A stretch of 64,000 bases of DNA from Sphaerosporella brunnea. Taxonomy: Eukaryota; Ascomycota; Pezizomycetes; Pezizales; Pyronemataceae. Below the pieces are notes generated by a model. The model was given only the letters and a program-made list of their open reading frames with translations, was not told where the DNA came from and did not search any database. The position numbers and the translations under genes were made by a program. Within the stretch, counting starts at the first letter, position 1; each line of letters starts with the position of its first letter. Shown in pieces: positions 46,615-58,452 of the stretch. The stretch covers positions 186,001-250,000 of the forward strand of contig VXIS01000024.1 in the NCBI GenBank assembly GCA_008704415.1. The letters are read 5' to 3'.

Positions 46615-47389
46615 ATGTCCTTCGGCGTTCCGGTCTCAGGAGTCCATTCCTCGGCGGCATTCCACGCACTGCTACATCGGCAATTACATGAGCGGGAGTT
46701 ACCACCACCACCGCCACGATGCCTTGGAGAAGACCCTTCATCCCGTCTCCTGAGTCAGATCTAGAAAATGGAGGAGTCCCCGGCCATCATCTCGGCTACA
46801 CAAGCCGCTTCAACCAGGTTCAAGATCTCAACCATTGTCTAATTTCTTCGGCCATATCCCGCCTCTGCCGTTGCGTCGGGCTGGGGAAAACCTTCGACAA
46901 GTATACCCCGCTTTCTTCCCAAACCATTCACAAATTACTAATAACTGCGCCCCAGAATCCGCAGCAAACGCCGCCTCCGTCGCGCTCGCAAACTCAACCA
47001 GCCGACCTTCTCGGAGCTAGAGGCGGACAACATCCAGCGGGTATCATGCCTGGCACGAGAAGGGCTAATAGAGCTCCCGGCGCATTTCGACCGGAAGAAA
47101 CTCCCAGCGTTGCATTTACCGTGATGAAGCTGAGATTAAAGAGGGGTGGAAGGAGGTCGAGAGAAAGAAACGCAGGCAGCCCTCGGGCCGCGAAGCGACA
47201 CAATCAACCCGGGGAAGTGCGCCTTCCTGGGCCCAAGTGGCTCGGGGCGGGGGTGTGAGCTTCAACTTTATTGGAGGAGCTGCTGACACCAAGCCGCACA
47301 AAGCACGCAAACCCAGGGGCGGGAGGAGGGGGGCAAGAAGGCGAAGGGGAAGGAGAAAGAGAAGGAGGAGTGAGGGAGTGAGGGAGTGA
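46615..47389 (+). pseudogene. Decayed reading-frame region, unknown protein
   Basis: Pieces with protein-like composition follow one another in different plus-strand frames: MSFGVPVSGVHSSAAFHALL from 46615 up to a TAG, ESPAIISATQAASTRFKIS, then LNQPTFSELEADNIQRVSCL with LIELPAHFDRKKLP up to a TGA, then DEAEIKEGWKEVERKKRRQ and a very basic tail ending at 47389. The switches lack convincing splice sites, so I read this as a gene with several frameshifts rather than an intron-rich one. I do not recognise the family. The charged helix plus basic tail suggests nucleic acid or chromatin binding at most. Confidence 0.4.
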
Positions 47390-49126
47390 ACATCAGTCTT
47401 TTCTGTATACGAGTTGCGATTTCTTTGATTTTCTTTCCTTGAGAGAGCCGCAGGCCCCAGCAGTAGGCTTGCTCCCATGGAGCTTGTTCCTAAGGGGTAG
47501 CACAGTCTCTCTTCTACATATGCCATGATCGCATGCGGTCGAATGCAATATAGTTAAAACCAAACAAAAAAATACCGCCGTCGTATGAGGTTGTGGGAAA
47601 TATTGAAAGGAGCGGGAAGGAGTGGTGGAGCAGTGAACGTGGGTGTAGGGAGATGTTGATATTGTTGGGGGTTGATCCTGAGCGGTGAGAGCCGCCGCCG
47701 CCGCGGATTCATTGAATATGTAGGTAGCGTGCTTAGGAATCCATTTCAGCGGAGTTTTGTCTTTTTCCTTCAGCGTTTATTTTGTTCAACAGGCGTCTTG
47801 GATTTTGGTTTGTGATGGGTTTGACATAATGATCGAGTGACAAATTGTGATTCTTCCGCGCACTACATATCACGGCTTTTCTTAATAAGCGGGGAATCAC
47901 GGGAACGCGCCTCCTCCTCCTGCAACACCAGATTCAACACACCACGGCCCCAGAGGGTTGCGGTAGGCTGCAATGAGAAGGCACTTCAAGTGCTGGTTCG
48001 CCGTGTCACCACAAAAGTCGCTTGCCAGAAAAAGGGATCGAACATCAACGACAGATCTAGAGTCCCCTCTTTCCAGTGGTTACATACAAAAAATACCAGC
48101 TCGCCGTGGGCTCAGGAAACAAGAGTTAGCCAAATCACAACAGGCTCAAATTGCACCTACTGCTTCGATTCAAGGTTCAAGGTATATGAGCTTCTGGCCG
48201 AACCAATAGAGTTGATCGTCTCCACTGCTCCGATCTACTGCATCACCAACCCATCCCATGGCCATGAGCTCGAGCCCCCTCGCCTGCCCGGCTACCAGCG
48301 GCCCAGTCCAGATCCAAACCAATAACGTTAACCAACCCCTTACCTCGCATCACAAGCAATCACCCGCCGTTCATACACAACCTCGGAATCGTCGTTCCTT
48401 AGCCCTCAAAGTGGGGCTGCGGCTGGAAATGTGATCGGTTTCCTGCGGCACCTTCACCCAAGCAAGGTGGACTCAAACACTCACCCATCCATTCCGCCAT
48501 CCCGCTATCTACCTGTGGAAAAAAAGGAAACCTCAACAAAACGACGGCAGTTCGAATACATGCATATAGATATGCACATCGATAGTATTGGCATATTCGA
48601 TGGGTATTGCATGTTTGCGTGTATATACGATTCGCCCCTCAAGTTCCCGATTCCTTGCAATCCTTTTCCCATGTACAAATATACAATCCCACCCACGAAA
48701 GTACATACAACTGCCCACCTCCCCCCCCCCCCAAATGCACATGCAGCATCCTATACAACATATCTAATATACTCCTCTAGAGTAATATACTTCTATCGCT
48801 GTCGTAAAAAGAAGAAAGAATAAGAAGAGATGTGCCACCCATATGCAAAGAAAAAAAAGTCATCATTAGACATGAAAAGGTGGACAAGAACGGGGGCGGG
48901 GAACAGCAGCCCTGATATCAAATGAACCCGCCAAAAGAATATTATACTTCGACAATCATGACAGCATAAAGGTAACAAAAGCAACCCAACACCATGAGAC
49001 AAAAGAAATGAGAAAATCCCGCAGACCGCCAAAACAAAGAAAAAAAAAAGCATAACCTTATAAACCAAAACTCACACAACCCCAGTTTTCTGCATCTGTC
49101 GAATGCTCCCAAAAACGACAGAAAAC
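47390..49126. other. Intergenic region
   Basis: No supported gene. It has a C run at about 48720-48731, and the A-rich plus strand 48800-49090 is probably the 3' UTR of the indoleamine dioxygenase gene. Confidence 0.5.
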
Positions 49127-50834
49127 CTAGTAGTGACATATGCCACCAACGTCATCACCAGACTCCCAGTCGATATCCCAGTTTCCAGCCAGGCCGACTC
49201 CGTTTCTGGACGCCGGTGCGTCGTCGAAATCGTTCACCTTGCATGACCTAACGGCGTAATTTACCGGACTGCTGCTTCGAGGAGTGGAACCAGGGGTTGA
49301 CGAGGGTGTCACGCCTCTTGATCGCGCCTGGTATGACTGAAGCTTGGAGGTTGTCTTTGACCAGACTCCTGTAGCCGGCTCCATGGTCTCGTCGCGTGAC
49401 TGCTTCAAGAAAGGCATAAGAGCAGTACCGCCGGTTCCTTTGAGACCTTTTTTGGCTGCCTCGCCTTTAGCGAGTCCCAAGAAGTTGGTAGGCGTATCCG
49501 AAGTCTGGATCGCCATTTCCTTCGCAGTGTCGGTTGCAGCTGCAGCTGCAGCCGCCAACCACTTCCTTTTTGATTCCTGGGACATAATCACGATGTAGCG
49601 AGACACAACCTGCAAGTGCTTATCCCGGAAACTGGAAAGAGCCCGCAGGCACTCGTCGTATGCGGTAGCCAGGACCGTGCTCTCCTGGTGCGCCTCAACG
49701 TAGCTGCGGATGTTGGCGACGGTTGTTAGATGCTCCAAGAATCTTCGGTGCGGGCCGGGCATGTATGACCTCATCTCCTGCAGCGTAATTGTTAGCTTAT
49801 CCGTCGCAAACCGAGAATCCATGCAAGGTTCAATAACAGCTTGAGACAACGCACCTCAATAAAGTTATGCCCTGGCTTTGGGGCGTGTCCGTCTGAATTA
49901 GCGGCGGGTGGATCTTTCTTGATCCCGGTAGGTCGGTGTTGCACGCCCAATGCGATGTCAAAGAATTGGATGAGCGAGCTCTGTGCGTTACTGCCTCCCG
50001 CGTATTGTCGGTACTCTTCTTTGCCGCTTCCATCCTCAAATATCACTCCATGAGGTAAACCGGCTGCTTGCATGTTCTTCGAACCGGCTAAAAACGGGCG
50101 AATCTGGAAATAGAATGCCCGGGGAGTGCAATGCTCGGTCATGCGTCCCAACAACTCTCGCAGATCCATAATCCGCTCAGCAAATGCAGTGAGGCATTCT
50201 GATACGGTCAAACTGTCACCTCTCCTGGCAGCCTTCATTGCCTCGATGATCAGCTGTATGGTGGGAGCTCCCCGTGCCTCAATAGCCACCGACACTAAGT
50301 AGAACCATGACTCATCCATCGTGCCCGTGAATGTGATTAAGGTGGTCAGGTTTTCAAGCATATCGATAGGCCCAGCTGGGTATATGGGTTGGAAATTCCA
50401 CAAACAGCAGGCAGCGTATGTAACCACTGGAGGAACCTCCAGGTGTTCTGAAATTTCGAGAAACGGAATTGAAACGCATTTCGGCAGTCTCTGTGACATC
50501 TACGTCAGAAGTTGTGATGACTACGGATCAACGGAGCACTAACATCTTTCGCCTTCTCAAGACCCCAAATATACGAATTTGTGATGAACCCCAACATCAC
50601 ATATGCTCGCCGCCATTCGGCCTCCGTACACAAGCGTGACGTCGACAACAACGGCAGCTCGTCAACAGCCAACCGGATCTCCTTGCTAGCAAGCAAAGAC
50701 CGCAGGTTCGCCGCAAGATCTTCCCACGGTTTGTAATAGGGGTCGGGTAGTCTATCGAGTGGTGGCTCGGCCGGCAGGAATCCGTTCTCGACCGAGATCT
50801 GGTAGTCGGCGATGTTTGGTAGAGGAGGAATCAT
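49127..50834 (-). CDS. BNA2: Indoleamine 2,3-dioxygenase
   Basis: Three exons (50834-50544, 50499-49855, 49777-49127) encode 528 residues. The enzyme opens the indole ring of L-tryptophan to N-formylkynurenine, the first step of de novo NAD synthesis in fungi, and uses haem in the cytosol. Signatures are clear: VSIPFLEISEHLEVPPVVTY, TFTGTMDESWFYLVSVAIEA, FFDIALGVQH, MRSYMPGPHRRFLEHL and FRDKHLQVVSRYI, where His366 is the expected proximal haem ligand. A roughly 130-residue Ala/Ser-rich tail beyond the catalytic domain is longer than in the yeast enzyme. Fungi often have several IDO paralogues, so this may not be the sole one; the symbol follows the yeast name. Both introns are short with CTGAC or CTAAC branch sites. 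Confidence 0.95.
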
Positions 50835-52596
50835 TGTAGCAGGATGTAATGATTACGCTGACAGACGTATCGGAACGAATGAGTTCTTCCTCGCTAGGAG
50901 GTGGCGAGAGGTGGGGTAGATATAGCGTTTCTACGGCCGGGGTCCTATGCCGGCGTTGGATCACTTTCAAAATTCGTTTTATTTGCGAAGTTTAAGCTGG
51001 TGGGGGTGGTGTGATATGTAGTCTGGGTGGGAAGAAGGCGGCGGGGTGTGTGGGGAGGGGGGGGTGTAGATACTTTTTTTTTTTCAGTAAGAAGGAAGGC
51101 ACGCGAGAAGGCCCCCGCTGATAAATCCGAAGAGAGTGTAGTCGGGGTATGGTGCCTTTATGACAGACTGACGCGGCGAGTCGTGCGAGTGGCGTATGGT
51201 CAGCTTTTATAGCGGGATTAGACATTGCCGGGCAGCGGGATCGAGGCTAGGTATCCAAGGGATGGTGCAAGGCAATAATTTTGCGCGGAGTGGGCGGGGA
51301 GGAGGGGGGATGCGGCGGGGCATCTGTGGATGCATAGCCTCCGAGTGCTTCTTTTGCCTTTTCGTGCCAAAAGCTTAGGAGATCCATGTCAGTGTTCAGA
51401 GATCGCGAAAATCTGGCCGCCAGGAACCCCACCAACGGCGGCGGCGTTGATGCGAGCCGGCATTGCCGCATTGGTGCGCACACATAGTTAGCAGACGGTG
51501 GATCTTTGCTGTCTTGACTTGACGTCTGACCGAATGTGCCTGGCAAGAACAGCTCTGGAAGGCGCGGGACTGGGAGATTTTGCGTGGCAAAATGTGCGAA
51601 GAGAGTCAAGCGGCGAAGAGGTGGAGAGAAATTTCGTCGGATGACATCGGCACCCTGTTCACATCATCGCGCGTAACCGTTGTGATAAACCACCTAAGCC
51701 GCGGGTGCTACATAAGTGAAGAAACGTAAACCCCGAGAGCGACCTCTGTAAAATCCGAGACCAGGAGGGTCCTCGGAAGCAATCCTTTTCCGTGCCATCG
51801 AGTTCATCGGAAAAAAAAAAAAATACTATGTGGCTTACTAAAACGGGGCATCTTGAAGCCAACTTCATCTTCAAGCCAAGTTCATCCCATACCCCGCCCC
51901 CGCCGGGAGACAGCCCATTTAGCCGCGAAAAGCGATGCCCCACACGTGGGCTTTATCTTGGGTTATCTGATCCTCTCTTGCATCAATCAATTCTATCTCT
52001 TTGGTGGTGTCTCAGTTGTTGTCGAACTACTAGAGAACTATCTAGAGACATCTCATGGCATGAAACACTCAGACGCATCCAAAAGCTCGGGTACTACTCT
52101 AACACTCGGCCGGTGAGACGCATTCGGCCGGCCATGAATCATCTCAGCGTCGGGAAGTTACCAACCATTTCGCACCATCGAATACGGGGGCTTGTTTCGT
52201 TTCCAGCCCCAATTTCAATGTGATACTCAGCTGCGATCCCGGCCCATTGTTACCCCCTTCATCCTAGCCTGGTACTTTCTCCAGCACTTGATGGAAACTG
52301 CCAGACCGATCTACGACGGCCGAGTGATAGCTGATGCTGTGAGGCCAGCTAGCATTCGCTGCCACTCAGACAGATTCAGTATGCAAATGGTTAAGGTTCA
52401 TGCAAACCCCGCACGTGTCGCATTGCTTGTTTTATCGAGGTTACCCAAACGCCATCAGTCCATGAAATTTCCATCTGCCCGACGTACGTCAGCAACGAAA
52501 AGCAATATCAAGATCAAATCGCATCCGCAAATCCATATGTCCGGCCTCCACAATGCACAAATATGTCATACTCGTTACGGCCTTCTCCGCAACCCC
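50835..52596. other. Intergenic region
   Basis: No supported gene. It holds the promoter side of the dioxygenase gene and the 3' side of the RPA-like gene. The longest frames (51792-52223 plus, 51247-51609 minus) lack motifs. Confidence 0.5.
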
Positions 52597-54399
52597 TCAG
52601 GACGGTACCACATCCCAGACTGCGATCTTTCCAATCTCGGGATCCCATCCAAAGGCGAGGTTGATGCGCATGAAGAGAAAGAACTCGTCGAAGTACCTCA
52701 GGACTTCGGGACTCGTATTCTCAGAGAGTTCCTTGACGTTACGACCAAGGAGGCTCTCCCATGCTTGCTCCGACCAGATCATACTGCCCCCAGAAACACA
52801 ACCGGTTTCATCGCTGATGCGACCAACCTGAAACACTTTTAGCCATGTCGATATGAGAGCTTACAGAGTGAAAAAATACGATATTAGGATTTGGGCGCAT
52901 CGATTCAATGGGCTGGTCGCACTTCCTGCACCCAGGCGAGAGCTCGTTCGTGAAGACAGTGAAGCCGCAGCTGTTGTGCCGTTAGCAGTTTCGAGGGAAG
53001 CCAGCCTAAGAGTTCACAATTACCAGCTTCCGCAAAGCAGCATATTGCGGCGGTATCTGTGCCATCGTTAGTGGGCTTGTTTATCCGGGAAAATCACAGC
53101 AAGAGGTCCTACAGGCTCGAAACATTGATTTCAGTAATCACCACATTCAGCCATCCCACACACTGCCCAGCAGGTAACTGGTTAACATATGCATCGATAT
53201 TCCTGGAATACTTGTCGATATCACCAAAGGTGAACTTCATCCTCTGCTCTCCATAGAGAGCGGCCTTCCAGTCAAACTCATCGTAAGGGAACGGTGCACA
53301 AATGTCTGGCTTGCGGAGAAGTTTCTGAGCATAGGTACGGAGCCACTGAGTGTCTCTGTGGATGGGGTCGACACAAACAAGGGTCGCCGGACCACATGTA
53401 AGCTGTACATCCCTTCGCCATAACTTCAAGGACGGACTCGCCAGGAGCAAAACAGTCTTAGAGATTTCCCACGTGTCAGCGGTTGAAACCATGGAGCCCC
53501 ACAGCGTCAAAGTTCCCTCCATGCTGTCGTCGAAGACGCCTATATCCCGCTTTTCGACCGTTCCGCCGTCTTTCTTCGGAACTACACGATGGTGAGCCAG
53601 CGGATTTGGTTTCGTCCAAAAGAGGGTGATATTTCCATACTAGTTTTCTTTGCTCCTTTCTTTGAAACGTATCAGCCCATCACAGCATCTCACACGAAAG
53701 CTCATACTTACCCATTTAACACACACCATCAACCTATGGCCGGGAGTATCCGATCCAGTCTCGACAAAACATTTGAGGGGCATCAGTTTCTCCAACTTCC
53801 CTTCTTCATCCATTCCAATGGGCACTCTGAAGTCCGCCCAATTTTCATCGCTGTCAGCCAGGAACTCCACATTAGCGGACTTATCGGTGTCAGAAACGCT
53901 GATCATGAATTTCGCAGCACTACTCTCTGACTCTTCGCTTGAAAGAGCAGAAACAAAGGTTGTGTGCACTGTGGCCAGTGCTCCAAGCTTCACACGATGT
54001 GTTGCGGCCAGCGGACGAGTGAGCCAGAATTTGATCTAACAGCCGTCAGCACCACAAGGTAAAAAACCGAGAGAGAAGACTGTATACATCGATAGATCCG
54101 GTTTCGTCCATCAATGCCATCCGAAGGAGAATCTTAGCTGCTGTAGCAAGCTTACTGTTCTTTTCCACCTCGCGGTAATTGGCGACTCGGCCCGTGAAGG
54201 TGATACGGCCAGGGCCCGGTTGGATCTGGCCAATTTTGACTTGTTTGTAAACGATGCCGGCTGGTAGGGACCAGGATTTTGCCGGGGAAGCTGGGAGGTC
54301 CTCTATGATACGGCGCTTTTTGGAGGGAGCAGGTGGGAAGAAGGCTTGAATTGTCGAGTTCTGTTGCTTCCTCCCCATTTTGAGAGGAGTTGTAGGCAT
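52597..54399 (-). CDS. RPA70-like multi-OB-fold DNA-binding protein
   Basis: Six exons (54399-54088, 54035-53712, 53639-53113, 53056-53024, 52970-52880, 52827-52597) join into one frame of 505 residues. Near the N-terminus NSTIQAFFPP (residues 14-23) resembles a PCNA-interacting box, followed by a basic stretch. Three OB-type regions follow: GQIQPGPGRITFTGRVANY, then the segment ending PGHRLMVCVKW, then KKDGGTVEKRDIGVFDDSME with TLTLWGSM. At the C-terminus is a zinc ribbon, Cys396-x2-Cys399 and Cys413-x2-Cys416, inserted in an OB domain with WSEQAWESLLGR and LFMRINLAFGW. That order mirrors domains A, B and C of RPA70, but the protein is shorter and lacks the N-terminal RPA70N domain. It is therefore a divergent paralogue rather than RFA1. 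It shares a promoter with NOP16. Confidence 0.72.
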
Positions 54400-54656
54400 G
54401 CTTTAGATTACTTATATAGAGTGTAAATAGTTTAGTATGTATGAGATTCGAGGTAGGAGATAGGAGATATGGGGGGTGTTGTGTTGTTCCAAGTGTCACC
54501 AAGGGAGTGGGAGGTGAGAGTTGCATGTTTACTTCTTCACCAACAATCACTCCACAACAACTGCCAAGACGCTACCCCATCAACTCAAAAATTTCAACCA
54601 ACCTCAACCCAATCTCACCAGCTTCCCACATCCCCAGCGTACAAAACAACTCCACC
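54400..54656. promoter_or_regulatory. Shared divergent promoter, RPA-like gene and NOP16
   Basis: Only 257 bp separate the two start codons on opposite strands, so the promoters must overlap. No core element can be named with confidence. Confidence 0.6.
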
Positions 54657-55341
54657 ATGGGTCGCGAACTCCAGAAAAAGAAGAACCGTTCCTCAAATCC
54701 CAAAGTCACGCGGCGCAAAAACACACGCGTCCACAAGATCAAAACCTTCGGTAATGAGATTATCAAGAACAACTGGTACGTCTCTCTATGTGACGTTCGA
54801 GCAATCCAGAGCTGATGGATGTAAAAATAGGGACAAATCTCAAACTCTCTCCCAGAACTACCAGCGCCTCGGTCTTTCCAGTCGTTTGAATGCCTCCTCA
54901 TGGTGTGCACCTGCCTCCTCCGCCTTCACTCCCAGCGTTGCCCCCAAGGTTGCGCCCAAGAAGCTGCAACCCGGAGAAGCCAAAATTATCCGCGATGAGA
55001 AGGGGGCGATAGTCCGGATTGAGCACGCGCCTACTGCGGAGGATGTGCTTGACGACGACGAGTGGACAGGATTTGCGGACGACAATGCTGGGGAACTAAA
55101 GACGGAGGTGGTGCGGCAGCTGGAGGCGTTGGCGGCGTCGGAGGTGAAGACTGAGCGGACACAGAGCGAGCGTGAACGGGAGTGGATTGAGAGTTTGGTG
55201 GCCAAGTATGGCCGGGATTTCAAGAAAATGTCGCGCGACAGGAAGTTGAATCCGTTCCAGCAAACCGAGGGAGATATTCGCAGACGTGTTGCGAAGTGGG
55301 AGAAGAAATATGGTGGAGCGATGGTGGAGACACCAGCTTAA
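54657..55341 (+). CDS. NOP16: NOP16, 60S ribosome assembly factor
   Basis: Two exons (54657-54775 and 54831-55341, intron 55 nt) encode 209 residues. Nop16 is a nucleolar protein of early pre-60S particles. The N-terminus MGRELQKKKNRSSNPKVTRR, then NNWDKSQTLSQNYQRLGLSS across the splice join, IIRDEKGAIVRIEHAP, and the C-terminal EREREWIESLVAKYGRDFKK with NPFQQTEGDIRRRVAKW are the family signature from start to end. The highly basic N-terminus fits an RNA-bound nucleolar protein. The gene is intact and of normal length. Confidence 0.95.
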
Positions 55342-55585
55342 TGTGGTGGGGATTATGCTGTCTGTGTGTACATTGGGGCTTTCTACCTCCACGGCGTTTT
55401 GGGTTGGTGTTGCGTTTCTGCGATTTAAAAGTCATCTGATTCATGATTCCATGCGTGGCGAGCTTCGTGGTTTAGCGCTGTGATCTTGATTTGGTGATGC
55501 TGAATACTTAGGTGCAATGTTATGCTCTCCGTTATGGAAGAACTGACGAAAAATAGTCTCTAACCAAATAATCAAACGCCATCAA

Positions 55586-56461
55586 CTACTCCTCTCCATC
55601 CACCCACCCTCCAGGCGCGGTATAGCCTCCTTCCAACACCTCTGCCAGATCCCGAAGCACATCTGCCAGCCCCTCACTAAGCACTCCAGCCGCCTCCTTA
55701 TTGCCACCAGTATACCTCTCCAGCACCCCAGCTTCAAACACCACCGGCGTCTCAGGCAACCGCTTCAACACAACCAAGTACTCATGCAAGCTACTGACCG
55801 CCTCCCTGTTCATACCCCTCATCAACCTCCTCGCCTGGCGCTGTATTTGCTGCGTAGAGTTTTGCCCCATATTCAACGCCACCGTATGCTGGGTATACAA
55901 CGCCAAATACCGTACCACAACGTCCAGTGCCTCAGGCGAAAGCTGTGGCGGCGGTTCGGGGGTGGGCTTGAGGATCGCAGGCAGCGACAGCGCGGGGAGG
56001 GACGGGAGATGCGATAGAAACCATCCTCCTCCGCCTTCGCCTCCTTCTGGCTTTGCCGGTGGTACTTGCGATATTGGCACCAGCGCACGATTATCGCTGC
56101 TGCGAGAGGGAGAGGCGCCGGTGTAAGAGTGCACCTGTCGTCTCCGGCGGCGTCGCTGTCGCTCGCTGTCGCTATCGCCGGAACTGTATGTATCTTTATC
56201 TTTGGCTTTATTTTCCTGTTCATCATCGCCACCCCCACCAACCCAAAGCCGCGGCAACAGCCCTGTCAATGCCGACAAATAGCCACCCGTAGTAGCTGCG
56301 GCGGTAGCTGCTGGGGCGGGGCGATCAGGTTCCGCATAGTGGACTTCGTAATCCCCGTCGAGGTAGTCAAAGACGTTGGGTTCGGTGCGAGCGCGGCTGC
56401 GGGTGGGTGTTCGAGATGGGGGTATGTGCTGGTTGGGAGTGCGGCGCGGACGTGAGGCCAT
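55586..56461 (-). CDS. Unknown protein with helical C-terminal domain
   Basis: A single exon of 291 residues. The first 170 are low-complexity: Arg/Thr-Pro-rich, Ala/Gly-rich, then RQRRRRRRQ. The C-terminal 110 residues form a probable all-helical unit, from LSPEALDVVVRYLALYTQHT to the segment with EGLADVLRDLAEVLEGGY. I recognise no family. Composition and the strong contrast between disordered and helical halves argue for a real gene. It is convergent with NOP16 (245 bp between stops) and divergent in no obvious pair. Confidence 0.65.
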   Translation of the reverse strand: MASRPRRTPNQHIPPSRTPTRSRARTEPNVFDYLDGDYEVHYAEPDRPAPAATAAATTGGYLSALTGLLPRLWVGGGGDDEQENKAKDKDTYSSGDSDSERQRRRRRRQVHSYTGASPSRSSDNRALVPISQVPPAKPEGGEGGGGWFLSHLPSLPALSLPAILKPTPEPPPQLSPEALDVVVRYLALYTQHTVALNMGQNSTQQIQRQARRLMRGMNREAVSSLHEYLVVLKRLPETPVVFEAGVLERYTGGNKEAAGVLSEGLADVLRDLAEVLEGGYTAPGGWVDGEE

Positions 56462-56800
56462 CTGTTAACGTTTTGTTCTGTTTGGTTTGCATCGGGAGAT
56501 GTGGAGATGATATGTCGGGAGATGGCAACGTGGGGTCAGGTGCGACAGGGCTGAGCTGGGATCATGGCATGCAGGGTCACATACGTAGGCTGTCGACGTA
56601 ACGCACCGTCGTTCTACACAAAAATCCGACACCCAAACGCAGCCTTAGAGTACCCATCGGCTACGGCTCGGCTACGGCTTTCAAGATAGATTACCATATC
56701 ACTGAAGATGGATGGATGGATGGAAAACTTCGTACCAGGTCATGTGTAGTCACTCGGACATTAGGTCTGTTTGACATCCACGTCCTCGTCAAGTCGCAAT
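56462..56800. other. Short intergenic region
   Basis: Upstream of the helical-domain gene and downstream of KTI12. It contains a short (GATG)n stretch at about 56707-56722. Nothing else seen. Confidence 0.5.
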
Positions 56801-57953
56801 TCACTCGAATCTTGAATTAAAGTATTCTACGAATAGCTCTCTAACCCTATCCTTGCCCACGACGTGTGATCTGTTTAACTTCATGTAATCCCTTCTCACG
56901 CCCTGCAGCTGTGATGGCGTGAGATGGTTGGCCGGAAGTTGCAATGGCTGCGCACAAGTTAGCACCTGAATCGACATAACTATGGAAGGATACGTACAAT
57001 ATTGCATCCGGGCACAGGCAGAGTTCCTCCACCTCCGGAGTTCCTCTGATGCTCTTGAACCAACGAGACTATCTCCTGGGTAGTCTTTCCAAGCTCATGC
57101 AGATAGTCGCCCTCAGCCGCCGGTTTCTGCATTCCCATTAGCGCTCCGAGACCTAGAAAAAAAAACTTGTACTCACCAAAACTGTCGCTTGGTTAGCCTT
57201 AACCATGATGCCCTTCCCAGCCATTGCATTCCAGATCCCCTCCAGATCCGGCTTCTCGTCTATATAAGGCACCGTAAAAAGCGGGCTATCCCACCTGGCC
57301 ATTCCATTCGGCTCTTCATACCGGAAAATCAAGTTCTTCAGGATATCCTCGGGATACTGTCCGGCGCCTCCCTGCGCGGGAGCATCCTCTAGTTTCCCAA
57401 GCTGCGGCGTAGCAGCACCTTCATCCGCCGCATCGAAAGCATGACCGAACGGCGTCTCCCCGCCTCTGGCCGAGTTCCACAGTCTACACGAATCCGCGGG
57501 AGCCGCAACATGGACCTCTTAGGCTATCAGCGTCCCTTTCTCCCCAATACCATCTCAGATGAAACCTACCACACAGCTCGGGGTCAACACCGCCTTCGCC
57601 TCACAGAACAACTGGTATCTCATTCCCTTGATGTAATTTAGCCCATCGGCGATCACGACGTCGTCTTTGCTCAGCAGCCGTTTGATAGTCGAGTACTCCG
57701 TGGCACGGGCCTCCTTTTCAGCTCGCGCATCGCGGTATACAATGCGCGAGAGCGATAGCGACTCGGTATTGACAATGTGGACACGGAGACGCGATTCGCG
57801 GGATCCTGGCGCGGCCGCGGCAATGCGCTCGTTGAAGTAGGCGGCGATTTGGTTTGCGCGGGTGGTTTTGCCGGAGCACGGGTAGCCAGAGATGATGATT
57901 AACTGCGAGTGTCAGCGGTGAAACAGTAGAAACGAGGCTTCACTCACCGGCAT
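56801..57953 (-). CDS. KTI12: KTI12, Elongator-associated P-loop ATPase
   Basis: Five exons (57953-57948, 57902-57570, 57515-57177, 57126-56998, 56947-56801), all joined in phase 0, encode 317 residues. Kti12 is a tRNA-binding ATPase related to PSTK. It works with Elongator in adding mcm5/ncm5 groups to wobble uridines. The joined start MPLIIISGYPCSGKTTRANQ carries the P-loop (Gly8-Thr15). Further family features are KDDVVIADGLNYIKGMRYQL, a Cys-x3-Trp stretch in VAAPADSCRLWN, and the C-terminal LPANHLTPSQLQGVRRDYMK with LNRSHVVGKDRVRELFVEYF. The first coding exon is just ATGCCG followed by a GTGAGT donor and a 45 nt intron. An unusual acceptor, CTAAGAG, precedes exon 3. Confidence 0.93.
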
Positions 57954-58452
57954 GGTGGAGAGAGCTTGCAGGGTGTTTGGTGGGGGCAGTGGAAGAACCC
58001 CGCTATCAAGCTTCAGTGGACGCGCTTTGGGTATAGCGCGGTCACTGCGTCATGGATTACCAATCACCACACACTCCACCACAAACAACCCAAGGGCAGG
58101 AATCAAGCAGCCACCAGTCTTTACGTCCGGGGCTATCACAGGCCTTGGGCTTGCCTGATGGCCGAGACAGTTTGCTTCCATCAATCAATCCCGCCTTTTG
58201 GGACACCGGAAAACTTCAAACCTCTCCTTTGTCTGCTCAAAATCGATACAAAAGCGCCGAATCTTACCACCGCGCAAGAGCTTCAGCAAGACTGTCATCT
58301 ATGATTAAGTAACGAAGTATACCTAGCAACAAACAGATTCAGTACTAGGTATACCTACCTCTCTCTAGATTTCTTGATCGATTCTAACACATAGCCTATC
58401 TCAGGGCCCTCCTCGGACTCCCATCGTCGAATCTACAAGTTCATCCTACGAG

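Noticed and set aside
58314..58360. GTATACCTAG / CTAGGTATAC inverted pair
   Set aside because: A 10 bp inverted repeat with a short loop in the promoter of the 58453 gene; too short to call an element or site.
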